Source: an uncultured Paraglaciecola sp. (GTDB taxonomy: Bacteria; Pseudomonadota; Gammaproteobacteria; Enterobacterales; Alteromonadaceae). Taken from it: a DNA stretch of 64,000 bases. Of this stretch, positions 45,739 to 54,180 are shown piece by piece (within the stretch, counting starts at the first letter, position 1; each line of letters starts with the position of its first letter). A program made the translations under genes and the position numbers. The notes under the pieces are model-generated. The model saw only the letters and a program-made list of their open reading frames with translations. It ran no database searches and was not told the DNA's origin. The stretch is from the NCBI RefSeq assembly GCF_937123705.1, contig NZ_CAKZKO010000139.1, positions 1-64,000 of the forward strand, in the 5' to 3' direction.

Positions 45739-46248
45739 ATGAATAGAACGAACCGAGGTTTTACTTTAATAGAACTGATTATTGTTATCGTAATTTTGGG
45801 AATATTAGCAGTTGTTGCTGCCCCTAAATTTGTCGATCTGTCATCAGATGCAAGAATAGCAACACTAACTGGGTTAAGTAGCCAAGTGAAAGCAACAATC
45901 ACTTTAGCTCAAGCAAAAGCAAGGGTTAAAGGACTCAAACCTGTGGCTACCAATCCTAGCGGCAATGGCAATCAAGAGGGCTATGTGGTTGATTTCGGAT
46001 TTGGCAGTGTTGAAGTGGATTTTCGCAACCTATGCCCAGAAAGCAGAGGAGAAATGGAAGACAGGCTAACCATGCTTGATTTTATAAACCTATCAGACGA
46101 ATTTGAGACCCGTATGGACAACCAATATACTTTGATAGGTTATACAGTACCTAATAATGGGACTCCCACAAACCAAGGTTGCTATATTATTTACGACTCG
46201 TTTGGGGAGCCTAATTGTACGGTAGAAATTGTTACCACTGATTGCTAA
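45739..46248 (+). CDS. Type IV pilin-like protein (MSHA-type)
   Basis: A class of prepilin: cleavage signal RG-FTLIELIIVIVILGILA (first residue F after the cut, E5 present) and a hydrophobic N-terminal helix. A globular domain follows with a C-terminal disulfide-loop pair (NQGCYIIYDS; PNCTVEIVTTDC). It resembles MSHA major or minor pilins. No assembly, secretin or prepilin-peptidase gene is nearby, so it depends on a system elsewhere. The 190 bases before it show no obvious strong promoter. Confidence 0.87.
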   Translation: MNRTNRGFTLIELIIVIVILGILAVVAAPKFVDLSSDARIATLTGLSSQVKATITLAQAKARVKGLKPVATNPSGNGNQEGYVVDFGFGSVEVDFRNLCPESRGEMEDRLTMLDFINLSDEFETRMDNQYTLIGYTVPNNGTPTNQGCYIIYDSFGEPNCTVEIVTTDC

Positions 46249-46316
46249 TCAACAGTCGAAATTATTCAAAGGTTCAATTTTTTGCTTTAAGAAATATAGG
46301 ATGTTGGCATTGGAAA

Positions 46317-46348
46317 GTGGATCCCCGATAAAAGCACTCGGGAATGAC
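46317..46348 (+). repeat. REP-like hairpin, copy 6 (plus orientation)
   Basis: 5' flank gtgg, stem atccccga (46321-46328) / tcgggaat (46338-46345, one mismatch), 9-base loop taaaagcac, then GAC. Loop identical to copy 1 at 12776. Confidence 0.85.
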
Positions 46349-46438
46349 GAGTAGGAGTAGCTGTCAGGATTGACGAGTAGGAGTAGCTGTCAGGAATGAG
46401 AATTGGGGTCACACTTGAGAATGACGGGCTGGGGTGTA
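46331..46438. repeat. Tandem array of about four 24-26-base units
   Basis: Units begin agc(a/t)-tc-gggaatgacg and linkers read agtaggagt; two units are almost identical. The same unit design as the array at 12791. No closing minus hairpin was found at the right end. Confidence 0.8.
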
Positions 46439-46451
46439 TTTTTTCTTTGAG

Positions 46452-47237
46452 TCATAATTCTTTGGTTTTTAACTGCATGGTATTAGTGAATAGTCTTGAG
46501 TCGGCGATTTTGTTGAGCATGGCAATACTGGGCAAACAGTCGTCGTCCACATAATCAGCAAAATCAGCGGCTGAATCGAACACTAAAATATCTAAGGCTA
46601 ATCGGTCCATGCCGTACAAGCCTCGGTGGATCATATCCGCCGAAAACACTAATAAATCACCAACAGACAACGGTATTTTTATACCGGTAGATAGGTCCTC
46701 GCTACTCTCCCTACCCTTTTCTTCTTGGCGCACATTAAATTCTTCTTCATTATCCCAGCGTTTATGGGTTTCTGGCACCAACTCCATGCCGAGTTCGTCG
46801 AATAATGGCACCCGAAGGTGGAGGACTTGGGTTTCTTGAATGGCTTTTTGTTGGCCTTCGATGTCGTGATCGTACTGACAGTCTCTATGCCAAAAATCTT
46901 TTTGCAGCGGGTTAACCGGATTAAAAAACAACTGGGTATTCATAAAAGCCGGTTGGTTAGGAATAAGCCCATCCACCACGGCCATCATTTTTTTTGAACT
47001 GATAAAATTAAACAGCTTTAATCTATCGTCAGTTGATAAATACTGGCTTCCGGTAATAAGTGAAGAGTTAAACGCTTCTTCGTGATAAAAAGTAGCGTGG
47101 TCTATTTTCCACAAATCATGAAATTTTAAGATAGTTTTTCTAAGGGTTAAAATTTCAGGCTGGGTAAAATACTCTCTTAGGACAAAATAACCTTGACTAT
47201 CATATTGGTTTTTTAGTTTTGCTAACTTACCTACCAT
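46452..47237 (-). CDS. Phytanoyl-CoA dioxygenase-like Fe(II)/2-oxoglutarate oxygenase
   Basis: A non-haem iron oxygenase, 261 residues. Iron ligands: H and D in FWHRDCQYD and the distal H in MIHRGLYGMDR, where R binds 2-oxoglutarate; the fold is the double-stranded beta helix. The substrate is not predictable. The start is an ATG at 47237. The REP-like array sits just downstream of its stop. Confidence 0.85.
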   Translation of the reverse strand: MVGKLAKLKNQYDSQGYFVLREYFTQPEILTLRKTILKFHDLWKIDHATFYHEEAFNSSLITGSQYLSTDDRLKLFNFISSKKMMAVVDGLIPNQPAFMNTQLFFNPVNPLQKDFWHRDCQYDHDIEGQQKAIQETQVLHLRVPLFDELGMELVPETHKRWDNEEEFNVRQEEKGRESSEDLSTGIKIPLSVGDLLVFSADMIHRGLYGMDRLALDILVFDSAADFADYVDDDCLPSIAMLNKIADSRLFTNTMQLKTKEL

Positions 47238-47349
47238 TAATGCCCTTTGCCTCTTGTTCGTTTACAAAAAATGTATGATTTTTTAGTTAATTATGAATGA
47301 AATAAAGCGCATTATATATCACTCTTAGAATGAGATTGACGAGGTAAAA

Positions 47350-47610
47350 ATGAGCGACCCAATCTTAGCTTGTCATTTACATGACTATCTAGAAATAGCG
47401 TGCCTGTATAACATCGAGGTAAATTTTACCTTAAAAAGTGGTGATATTTTAACAGGCTTGCCTCGCACCACCGAGATCCGTAAAGGTGTAGGTGAATGCC
47501 TGATATTTAGGCAAAATGCCTGCAAAGAGGATACCGCGATACCTGTATTGTCTTTAAAAACCATGCAAGCGATATCTCACAATATGCATTTTGATACTGT
47601 CGATTTCTAA
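47350..47610 (+). CDS. rof: Rho-binding antiterminator (Rof/YaeO family)
   Basis: An 86-residue Rof-type protein that binds transcription terminator Rho and blocks its RNA binding. It shows the pattern of E. coli Rof: CHLHDYLEIACLYNIEV, then LKSGDILTGLPRTTEIRKG and LSLKTMQAISH. A strong ribosome-binding site (gacgaggta) precedes the ATG. It stands alone and is divergent from the oxygenase gene. Confidence 0.85.
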   Translation: MSDPILACHLHDYLEIACLYNIEVNFTLKSGDILTGLPRTTEIRKGVGECLIFRQNACKEDTAIPVLSLKTMQAISHNMHFDTVDF

Positions 47611-47718
47611 TTGAGGCGGCTGCCATTTTGCTCACGACCAGCCACCTGCAGTGCTAGCCCTAACTATCTGCATTTGTTAGAGTTATGACACTCATCACCC
47701 TTCAAAGAGTTGCTATCC

Positions 47719-48723
47719 ATGTCACAGATGAATACCTTTAAAGCGGTATTGGTGGAAGAAACTGCCGACAAACAATTTACCGTAAACATTAGCCATCGCT
47801 CAGTGAATGACTTGCCCAATAATGACTTACTTATTCAAGTCCACTATTCATCGTTAAATTATAAAGATGCGTTATCTGCAAGTGGCAATAAGCGAGTAAG
47901 CAGTCACTTTCCTCATACTCCAGGAATAGATGCCGCTGGCGTGGTTGTAAGCGATAAATCCGGTACTTTTTCGGCTGGAGATGAAGTATTAGTATTTGGT
48001 TATGATTTGGGTATGAATACCCCAGGCGGCTTGGGACAGATGATTGCTATCCCTGCCGACTGGGCTGTGAAACGCCCGAATAACTTATCTTTAAAAGAGG
48101 CGATGATCTACGGAACGGGCGGGTTAACAGCTGCGCTTTGTGTTCAAAAACTAGAAAAAATGGGCGCGCGCCCAGAAGATGGTCACGTTGCAGTCACAGG
48201 CTCAACCGGCGGTGTGGGCAGTATTAGCATTGCCTTGCTTAAACAACTGGGCTATAGCGTGGTGGCCTTCTCTGGTAAAGCCGAGCAGACAGATTATTTA
48301 CTATCGATTGGCGCAGATGAAGTATTGCATCGCGATGTGCTCAACCAAGTGGCTGACGTGCCTATGGGTAAAGAAACATGGGCCCACGGTATCGATACCT
48401 TAGGCGGCGACTACCTAAGTAACTTATTAAAACAAATAAAATCGGGTGGCGGTGTATCGGCCTGTGGGTTAGCTGCCTCTGACTCCTTTTCATCAACCGT
48501 ATTTCCTTTTATTATTCGCGGCGTCTCTTTACTTGGGGTAGATTCAGTTTATATCCCACTTAGCGACAAACAACATATTTGGAATAGAGTGGCAACTGAT
48601 ATGAAGCTGCCAAACCTGCAAGATTTATGTGAAGAAATATCATTGCAGCAAGTACCTGAATATCTACAGCGTTTTATGCAAAATAAAGTAGTAGGCCGTT
48701 ATTTGGTTAATTTGTTGAATTAA
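47719..48723 (+). CDS. acuI: Acrylyl-CoA reductase-type zinc-free alcohol dehydrogenase (AcuI/YhdH)
   Basis: An NADPH-dependent medium-chain reductase of the AcuI/YhdH group, which turns toxic acryloyl-CoA into propionyl-CoA in DMSP breakdown. Signatures: SSLNYKDALSASGN at the N-terminus, HTPGIDAAGVV, the Rossmann motif VTGSTGGVGSISIALL, and RGVSLLGVDSVYIP near the end. No zinc ligands. The start is the ATG at 47719 (or 47728), rather than the in-frame TTG at 47710. No DMSP lyase gene is adjacent, so it may serve general acrylate defence. Confidence 0.9.
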   Translation: MSQMNTFKAVLVEETADKQFTVNISHRSVNDLPNNDLLIQVHYSSLNYKDALSASGNKRVSSHFPHTPGIDAAGVVVSDKSGTFSAGDEVLVFGYDLGMNTPGGLGQMIAIPADWAVKRPNNLSLKEAMIYGTGGLTAALCVQKLEKMGARPEDGHVAVTGSTGGVGSISIALLKQLGYSVVAFSGKAEQTDYLLSIGADEVLHRDVLNQVADVPMGKETWAHGIDTLGGDYLSNLLKQIKSGGGVSACGLAASDSFSSTVFPFIIRGVSLLGVDSVYIPLSDKQHIWNRVATDMKLPNLQDLCEEISLQQVPEYLQRFMQNKVVGRYLVNLLN

Positions 48724-48741
48724 TAACGACCCCACTTCTTA

Positions 48742-49974
48742 CTAGTTTTTGAGGTATTTTTCTACGACGAACTCACCTATTTTTTCGCCCATTGCACTGC
48801 CAATATCCGTAGACGTCCGATAGTGAACGCCATCATAAATTCGCGCATCAGACACTTCTTGCACAAAGGCTTCTATGCTTGACCAACTGCGAGTTGCACC
48901 TTTGGCAGTATCGCTATTTGTGGTTAGCAAAGGCATCTTACCGTTGCCCACTTCTGCTTTCAAAATAGCACCTACTGTTCCCGCCACCACACAATGAGCA
49001 CATGGATACTCAGGATGCATAGGAGTGGGAATAAATGGTGTCCACCCCTCACCTTTTTCAGTGGCATCATTTCCATCAATATCACCATTACGGATTGCTG
49101 TAATGGGCCGCCAAAAACCGTAATGATATTTTGCATCAAATACCGAGAGCATCGCGTCATCAATTGCTTGTGTAATCTTTGCAAATAAACGAGCATTCTG
49201 AGTTACGCTTCGTCCAGCTTGATTCGCCACCGAATGTACAACACCATGATAAATAGGTGGCAACGTTGCTTCCCAAAATTTTGCCATATCGGTTTGTTGC
49301 TGATTACGTTTGCTACTGTTTTTAGCGCCCATCAATTTAACTTCTTCATAGTCCTTTGCCCATTCTTTGCTATTTAAAGCAGGTGGAGGTCCAGGCCTAA
49401 ATTGAGCAGGGCTGTTTAACAACCACGGCATCCTATTTGGCCAATGAGGAACGGCTGGAATAGCAGTAGGTACGTAAACTCCAGCTCTTGTATATGGTCG
49501 ATAAGTTTCTGCAACTTCAGCACCATCGAAGTTTCGTGCTGCCAAAACCAATTCGGCAGACTTTTTCCCGATTGCAGCTCCCGCTTGCTTTGCTTTTCCC
49601 TCAGGTAAATGACTCAAGGCTTGCAAATAGGCGGTTTTGATTGCGTCCTGCTGGTTAGGTAATAGCTTTAACAACGATGTATAACTCGCTGCAGCAACGG
49701 CGGCCTCAACAGATGCTTCATGATGGGCATTCAGTTTAAAACTACCATGGGGATACTCTTGAGTGATAGAGTTTACCGATGCGTAAACGGCAGTATGCAC
49801 AATAGCCATCACTCGGTTGGCTGGAGGTGTGTATAGCTTCGAATTGACTACAATATCTCGCGTAATTATATTCCATTCGGATACCACATCGGCTTGACTA
49901 GAAAAACTCGTTAGAAATAAGATCAAGTAAGAAATCCGTGAGCCTAGATAACCGCTTTTTTTGATACTAATCAT
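48742..49974 (-). CDS. Secreted vanadium haloperoxidase/PAP2-like protein
   Basis: A 410-residue exported protein (signal peptide ending FSSQA) of the vanadium-dependent haloperoxidase/PAP2 phosphatase fold. The vanadate/phosphate site has FWRPITAIR, then HPEYPCAHCVVAG where a usual PSGH reads PCAH, and ARIYDGVHYRTSTD. The Cys-for-Ser variant is seen in plant-like subgroups, from memory. Activity (halide oxidation or phosphatase) is not settled. It is divergent from an HxlR-type regulator gene, and may be its target. Confidence 0.8.
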   Translation of the reverse strand: MISIKKSGYLGSRISYLILFLTSFSSQADVVSEWNIITRDIVVNSKLYTPPANRVMAIVHTAVYASVNSITQEYPHGSFKLNAHHEASVEAAVAAASYTSLLKLLPNQQDAIKTAYLQALSHLPEGKAKQAGAAIGKKSAELVLAARNFDGAEVAETYRPYTRAGVYVPTAIPAVPHWPNRMPWLLNSPAQFRPGPPPALNSKEWAKDYEEVKLMGAKNSSKRNQQQTDMAKFWEATLPPIYHGVVHSVANQAGRSVTQNARLFAKITQAIDDAMLSVFDAKYHYGFWRPITAIRNGDIDGNDATEKGEGWTPFIPTPMHPEYPCAHCVVAGTVGAILKAEVGNGKMPLLTTNSDTAKGATRSWSSIEAFVQEVSDARIYDGVHYRTSTDIGSAMGEKIGEFVVEKYLKN

Positions 49975-50105
49975 AATAATGTCCTTCTTTTGGATACGGC
50001 ATTAATTTTCACAAACTAAGTATTTCACTTAAGTTAATGCCTAGATAGTCCAGAAACTGTACTTAGGCTAACTCTCTGCAAGGATGTTAATTTAACATTA
50101 CTTGC

Positions 50106-50122
50106 AGTACAAAAAACGTACT
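50106..50122. promoter_or_regulatory. Candidate HxlR-type operator between haloperoxidase and regulator genes
   Basis: Inverted repeat agtac-aaaaaac-gtact in the divergent region, 50 bases before the regulator start. HxlR-type (YodB, HypR) sites are known as short inverted repeats of this size, often with TACT/AGTA cores. The link to this regulator is inferred. Confidence 0.4.
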
Positions 50123-50171
50123 ACAAATTGTAATTTACACGTGATAGTTTAAATACTTCACTATTGAATTA

Positions 50172-50894
50172 ATGAGAAAACACATGAGTTCTGATAGAAG
50201 TTACGGTCAATTTTGCCCACTGGCAATGGCAGCGGAATTTTTATGTAATCGTTGGACTTTGTTAATCCTAAGAGAATTACTTTTAGGTTCTCACTCATTT
50301 AACGATATCAGTAAAGGTGTGGCGAGAATGTCGAGGACATTACTGTCTGAGCGTCTTAAAGAATTAACAAAACGAGGAATAGTGAGTAAACAAGTTTCAG
50401 AGAAAACACCTCACGCAGAATATCGACTCACTCAAGCTGGGCAAGCATTAAGTAGTGTTGTGTTCAGCATGGCCGATTGGAGCCAAGAATGGCTACAAAT
50501 AGAACCGTCATTAGAAAATATAAGCGCAGATCACCTAATGTGGAGTTTACGACGTAGTGCTCGCCATCACTCTTCGCTACCTAACCCGTTTATAGTCCAC
50601 ATTTATCTTTCAGACCAAACTAAAGAAAAACAAAATGCTTGGTTGGTTTTCAAAAATGAGCAAGTAGATTTATGTATTGTTGATCACCAATTCAATGTTG
50701 ATGTACAGATAGAGGCAAGTACTCGAAATTTGACATGTGTATACATGGGTTGGACTGACTTTAAAGAAGCCATCAAAAATAAAGAAGTGATTTTTCGAGG
50801 CCCAAGTCAATACACTAAAGTAGCTCAACAATGGCTAGGAAGAAGTCGCTTAGCCAACATTAAAAAGCAGCCTAAAGAATTACAGGTGTCGTAA
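50172..50894 (+). CDS. HxlR-family transcription regulator with C-terminal extra domain
   Basis: A winged-helix regulator of 240 residues. The HxlR signature is CPLAMAAEFLCNRWTLLILRELLLG, then RMSRTLLSERLKELTKRGIV. The Cys near residue 14 (FCPLAMAA) is the redox position used in many HxlR members. After residue about 125 a second domain of SCP2-like or unknown fold follows (FIVHIYLSDQTKE; LVFKNEQVDLCIVD). Starts at ATG 50172, or ATG 50184. It is divergent from the haloperoxidase-like gene. Confidence 0.85.
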   Translation: MRKHMSSDRSYGQFCPLAMAAEFLCNRWTLLILRELLLGSHSFNDISKGVARMSRTLLSERLKELTKRGIVSKQVSEKTPHAEYRLTQAGQALSSVVFSMADWSQEWLQIEPSLENISADHLMWSLRRSARHHSSLPNPFIVHIYLSDQTKEKQNAWLVFKNEQVDLCIVDHQFNVDVQIEASTRNLTCVYMGWTDFKEAIKNKEVIFRGPSQYTKVAQQWLGRSRLANIKKQPKELQVS

Positions 50895-50928
50895 GATCTA
50901 GAAAACGTTGTAAACGACTCTCATATTT

Positions 50929-52155
50929 TTACAGTGCTTTTCTTGTAGGCATTACCACATTAGCAAATATCAACCCTGCCACCAGCGACATCAATATCAA
51001 AAAGGTTTCCTGCCCTATGTGATCGGTTTTGATGATGTCTTGGCCTGAGATAAACGAATTGAGTCCAATATAGGTTTTTGAACCCGGCACCAACACAATT
51101 AAACCATGCATAGCCACTATGGTAGATGGGGCGTTGGCAATCCGTGAAAATGCATTAGCAAACACACCCAAAGCAAATGCACCCACAAAGGCACCCAGTC
51201 CATTTTCAAGATAACCAGAACTCCAGTTAGATACGGAAAACGCAATAAAAGTAGAGGTGATTGCCCAAGGCACGTGCTTCATACGGGTTCGAAATATCGC
51301 AACCAACCCCACACTCAGCATAAATACTCCCAACCAGTGCACCCAAAAAGGTAAAGTGGCAGCCTGTGCTAGTTCTTGTTGACCAAATAATTGGTTGCCC
51401 AAACTTACCCCTAAAAATGCACCAAAATACAGTTTGAACAACTGCATGGTGGCGTCCATCACACGAGCGGTACCCGACACCATATTGCGTGACGATAATT
51501 CAGCCAATCCCATAGTCAATGACAAACCAGGCACCAAAATAATCAGTGAGGAAAGAATGACCAACCAGATATTAAAACCGGACGAGGAATAGTAGCTGAT
51601 AGCACAAGCCCCAAAACCCACTGAAAAAGCGGCCACCGGCTCAAGCATTAAGCTAACGCGTTTTGAACGCAGCGCCCAAAGTGTCCATAAATAAACCATC
51701 AAACCCAATAAGCCAGAATATATAATTTCTAACCAACCTGCGCCCATCAACATAGCAAATGCGCTGGTAGACAAGCCAAACGCTATGCCAGTTAGCTCTT
51801 TGCCGTAAGGGCTTGGCATAGCATCAATGGTGGTTAATTGCCTATCTGCCTCATCAAGTGAAATATCGCCACATAACAACTTATATGCTAATTCATCGGT
51901 GAGAGACAAAGAATTCATATCCAGCTCACCCGGTTGCATACGTGCAGAGTGGTTATATTCCTCTTCGTGACGATCACTCCACAGCACTATAGATAGGGTG
52001 GTAGGTGTCGAGTTAAAAGACGCATGCAAGCCAAAGTGTGTGGCAATCTCGGTTAAATAGGCTTCTAGCCTAAATGATGGCGACCCGTACTTATGCAACA
52101 TTTTTCCTAATTTAAGGATAAAACGACGTATTTGAATAAACTCTAACTTGTCCAT
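50929..52155 (-). CDS. Threonine/serine exporter, ThrE family
   Basis: An inner-membrane exporter of the ThrE/DUF1212 group, 408 residues. The N-terminal soluble part starts LEFIQIRRFILKLGKMLHKYGSP (first Pro/Ser pattern of the family: SPSFRLEAYL), followed by about ten hydrophobic helices (from GIAFGLSTSAFAMLMGAGW). Threonine and serine are the known substrates. Both domains of the family appear in one gene here, as in the fused form. Confidence 0.88.
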   Translation of the reverse strand: MDKLEFIQIRRFILKLGKMLHKYGSPSFRLEAYLTEIATHFGLHASFNSTPTTLSIVLWSDRHEEEYNHSARMQPGELDMNSLSLTDELAYKLLCGDISLDEADRQLTTIDAMPSPYGKELTGIAFGLSTSAFAMLMGAGWLEIIYSGLLGLMVYLWTLWALRSKRVSLMLEPVAAFSVGFGACAISYYSSSGFNIWLVILSSLIILVPGLSLTMGLAELSSRNMVSGTARVMDATMQLFKLYFGAFLGVSLGNQLFGQQELAQAATLPFWVHWLGVFMLSVGLVAIFRTRMKHVPWAITSTFIAFSVSNWSSGYLENGLGAFVGAFALGVFANAFSRIANAPSTIVAMHGLIVLVPGSKTYIGLNSFISGQDIIKTDHIGQETFLILMSLVAGLIFANVVMPTRKAL

Positions 52156-52474
52156 TTCGCGATAACTTCAACTTTGCGGTAATGCTGATTATTCTTATCA
52201 AGCATATACTAGGGTAATAAATAGGGCGCGGATTTTAGAGATAGATCTTCTCAGATGCAATGAACATTTTATGACCATTTAAATTAGAATAACTAATGAA
52301 TAAAACATTTAAATTTTACACTTTTGGTAAAAATAAAGCAGGTGGACCAAACCCAACAATAGTAAAAGGTTGTTGATTAATTTTTTTACCTTTAAGGGGC
52401 GGATTATAGCTTGATATAAGAGTCAAACTAAGCAAGAGTTACAGCCAAGATTTAGTTCACTTTACTTAGGGCTT
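52156..52474. other. Intergenic region between thrE-like and phzF-like genes, no gene supported
   Basis: An AT-rich 319-base stretch between divergent genes, holding their promoters. A minus-strand frame of about 37 codons (52316-52430) is open but has no good start or ribosome-binding site, so it is not called. No inverted repeat of note was seen. Confidence 0.5.
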
Positions 52475-53266
52475 ATGGACATCAAAATTTATCAAGTGGA
52501 TGCCTTTGCATCGAAAGTATTTGAGGGCAACCCCGCAGCTGTTTGCCCATTAGACTCATGGCTTTGTGACGATATATTGCAGAAAATTGCCCAAGAAAAT
52601 AATCTTTCAGAAACGGCTTTTTTTGTACCAAATGGACAAGGCTTTCATTTGCGATGGTTTACTCCTAAAGAAGAAGTAGAGCTTTGTGGTCATGCCACAC
52701 TTGCCGCTGCCCACGTGTTATTTCAACATCTTAATTTTACCCATAACACCATCGAATTTATGACCTTAAGTGGAAAGCTAGCTGTAAGTCGGGTTGCTTC
52801 TGGCTATAGCATGAGTTTTCCTGCGAGTGTTGCAACGCCTCTTGAACCTTCTGTTTTACTACAACAAGGCTTAGGCGTAACACCCAAACAAGTCCTCAAA
52901 GCATTTGATTATATAGTTGTGCTTGAGAATGAAGCACAAGTTAAGACGATAACTCCTGACTACTCAAAATTACAACAACTGGACTTAAGAGGGGTTGTGG
53001 TAACTGCACCAGGTGACGAGGTAGACTTTGTTAGCCGTTGCTTTTTTCCTAAGCTAGATGTAAATGAAGATCCTGTTACTGGATCGGCCCACTGCGAACT
53101 TGCTCCTTTTTGGGCAAAAATGTTTAATCGCACCAACCTAGTGGGAAAACAACTATCTCAACGAACTGGTATAGTCAATTGTCAGGTACAGGACAAACGC
53201 GTCATCCTACTAGGTCAAGCCGTGGATTACATGACAGGCACAATTACAATTAATGAGTCAATTTAA
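52475..53266 (+). CDS. PhzF-family isomerase-like protein
   Basis: A 263-residue protein of the PhzF/diaminopimelate-epimerase fold. The catalytic Glu is E46 region (ENNLSETAFFV), with the GHATLAAAHVLF motif, and NEDPVTGSAHCELAPFW near the C-terminus. Members isomerise or hydrolyse small metabolites; true phenazine genes are absent. ATG at 52475. Confidence 0.9.
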   Translation: MDIKIYQVDAFASKVFEGNPAAVCPLDSWLCDDILQKIAQENNLSETAFFVPNGQGFHLRWFTPKEEVELCGHATLAAAHVLFQHLNFTHNTIEFMTLSGKLAVSRVASGYSMSFPASVATPLEPSVLLQQGLGVTPKQVLKAFDYIVVLENEAQVKTITPDYSKLQQLDLRGVVVTAPGDEVDFVSRCFFPKLDVNEDPVTGSAHCELAPFWAKMFNRTNLVGKQLSQRTGIVNCQVQDKRVILLGQAVDYMTGTITINESI

Positions 53267-53332
53267 TTAACTTATGGGGGCAGCGCATTTGATTTCTGGT
53301 GATTCATCTGCCTTAAATCCGTAAGTACCCCC

Positions 53333-53848
53333 TTACAATAATCGTTTCACTTGATTCAAGGCCGACACGGCAAACCCTTCATCATACATATACAGAATTA
53401 TGCCTTTCTCATCCAGCAGAATAACTCGCGCATTGTTAGGGCTTTCATTTCCAGTAAAAGCTTGAATTTTATCACCATCTTTATAAACGGTTATTACACC
53501 TTTCCATAGCGATTTAGGTATACCTGCTCGCATACCATTATCGATAAAAGTGTTAAACATTCTTGGGAACATGCCTTGAATAGTTGGAATTTCGTACACA
53601 TCGACTTGAGTATTGGTCATATCCAGACCGATAAGCCATCGATCAATATCAAATTGCGAGTTCTGCTTATATCCCAAAAGCAACAATGTTTTTTTGCCTT
53701 TAAAGTCTTCTGGGATATTTATTTGTATTTCTTCGAGGCTTTGGCCTTGAATCGAAGGAAAACTTTGCCCTAGTTGAGATTGATTTTGGTAATGACTACT
53801 ACACCCCAACAACATTAGCGTACTGATCACCGCAAAAAAATAACGCAT
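53333..53848 (-). CDS. Lipoprotein, ATP10-like thioredoxin fold without cysteines
   Basis: A 171-residue lipoprotein (lipobox LLGC near residue 16) whose soluble part (KTLLLLGYKQNSQFDIDRW; TPTIQGMFPRMFNTFIDNG-like; VILLDEKGIILYMYDEG) resembles ATP10-like and other thioredoxin-fold proteins, but it lacks the redox Cys pair. It may work as a chaperone in the envelope. It is convergent with the phzF-like gene. Confidence 0.65.
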   Translation of the reverse strand: MRYFFAVISTLMLLGCSSHYQNQSQLGQSFPSIQGQSLEEIQINIPEDFKGKKTLLLLGYKQNSQFDIDRWLIGLDMTNTQVDVYEIPTIQGMFPRMFNTFIDNGMRAGIPKSLWKGVITVYKDGDKIQAFTGNESPNNARVILLDEKGIILYMYDEGFAVSALNQVKRLL

Positions 53849-54180
53849 AAATAACTCCCAAAAGTTTAAACAAATAATTGAAACACCTTTAGCTTTACGT
53901 ACTAAGCGGTCTAATAGTTCAATTACCTCATTTATAGAAAATCAAACTAACTCTCCCTTAATTATCAGTAAAAACACTCAAGCCATTGATTAACTTGCAT
54001 TAAATGTCCTTACGCCAGCGATACAAAGCTTACGATTTTACGTCAAAAATCCTAATTAATACGTAGAACTTGTGCTTAAGATCACCATAAAAAATTAAAT
54101 TTATTAACGTACATTTTTTATGATCTGTTTTCATTTTGCCCCCGTAACTTGCTTTGAATTTTAAAAATGAGGGAATCAAA
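53849..54180. other. Intergenic region upstream of the fasciclin gene
   Basis: A 332-base AT-rich stretch. It contains TACGTACT (from 53892), the same octamer as in the ECF promoter candidate at 56815, but without a TGATC box at the right distance. No gene was found. The gaggga ribosome-binding site of the fasciclin gene lies at its right end. Confidence 0.4.

Noticed and set aside
52316-52430. Open minus-strand frame of about 37 codons upstream of the thrE-like gene
   Set aside because: Only a TTG can start it, no ribosome-binding site is present and its product was not recognised.
53885-53910. Possible second ECF promoter (TACGTACT) upstream of the fasciclin gene
   Set aside because: The octamer matches the -10 part at 56815, but no TGATC-like box lies at a 16-base spacing.
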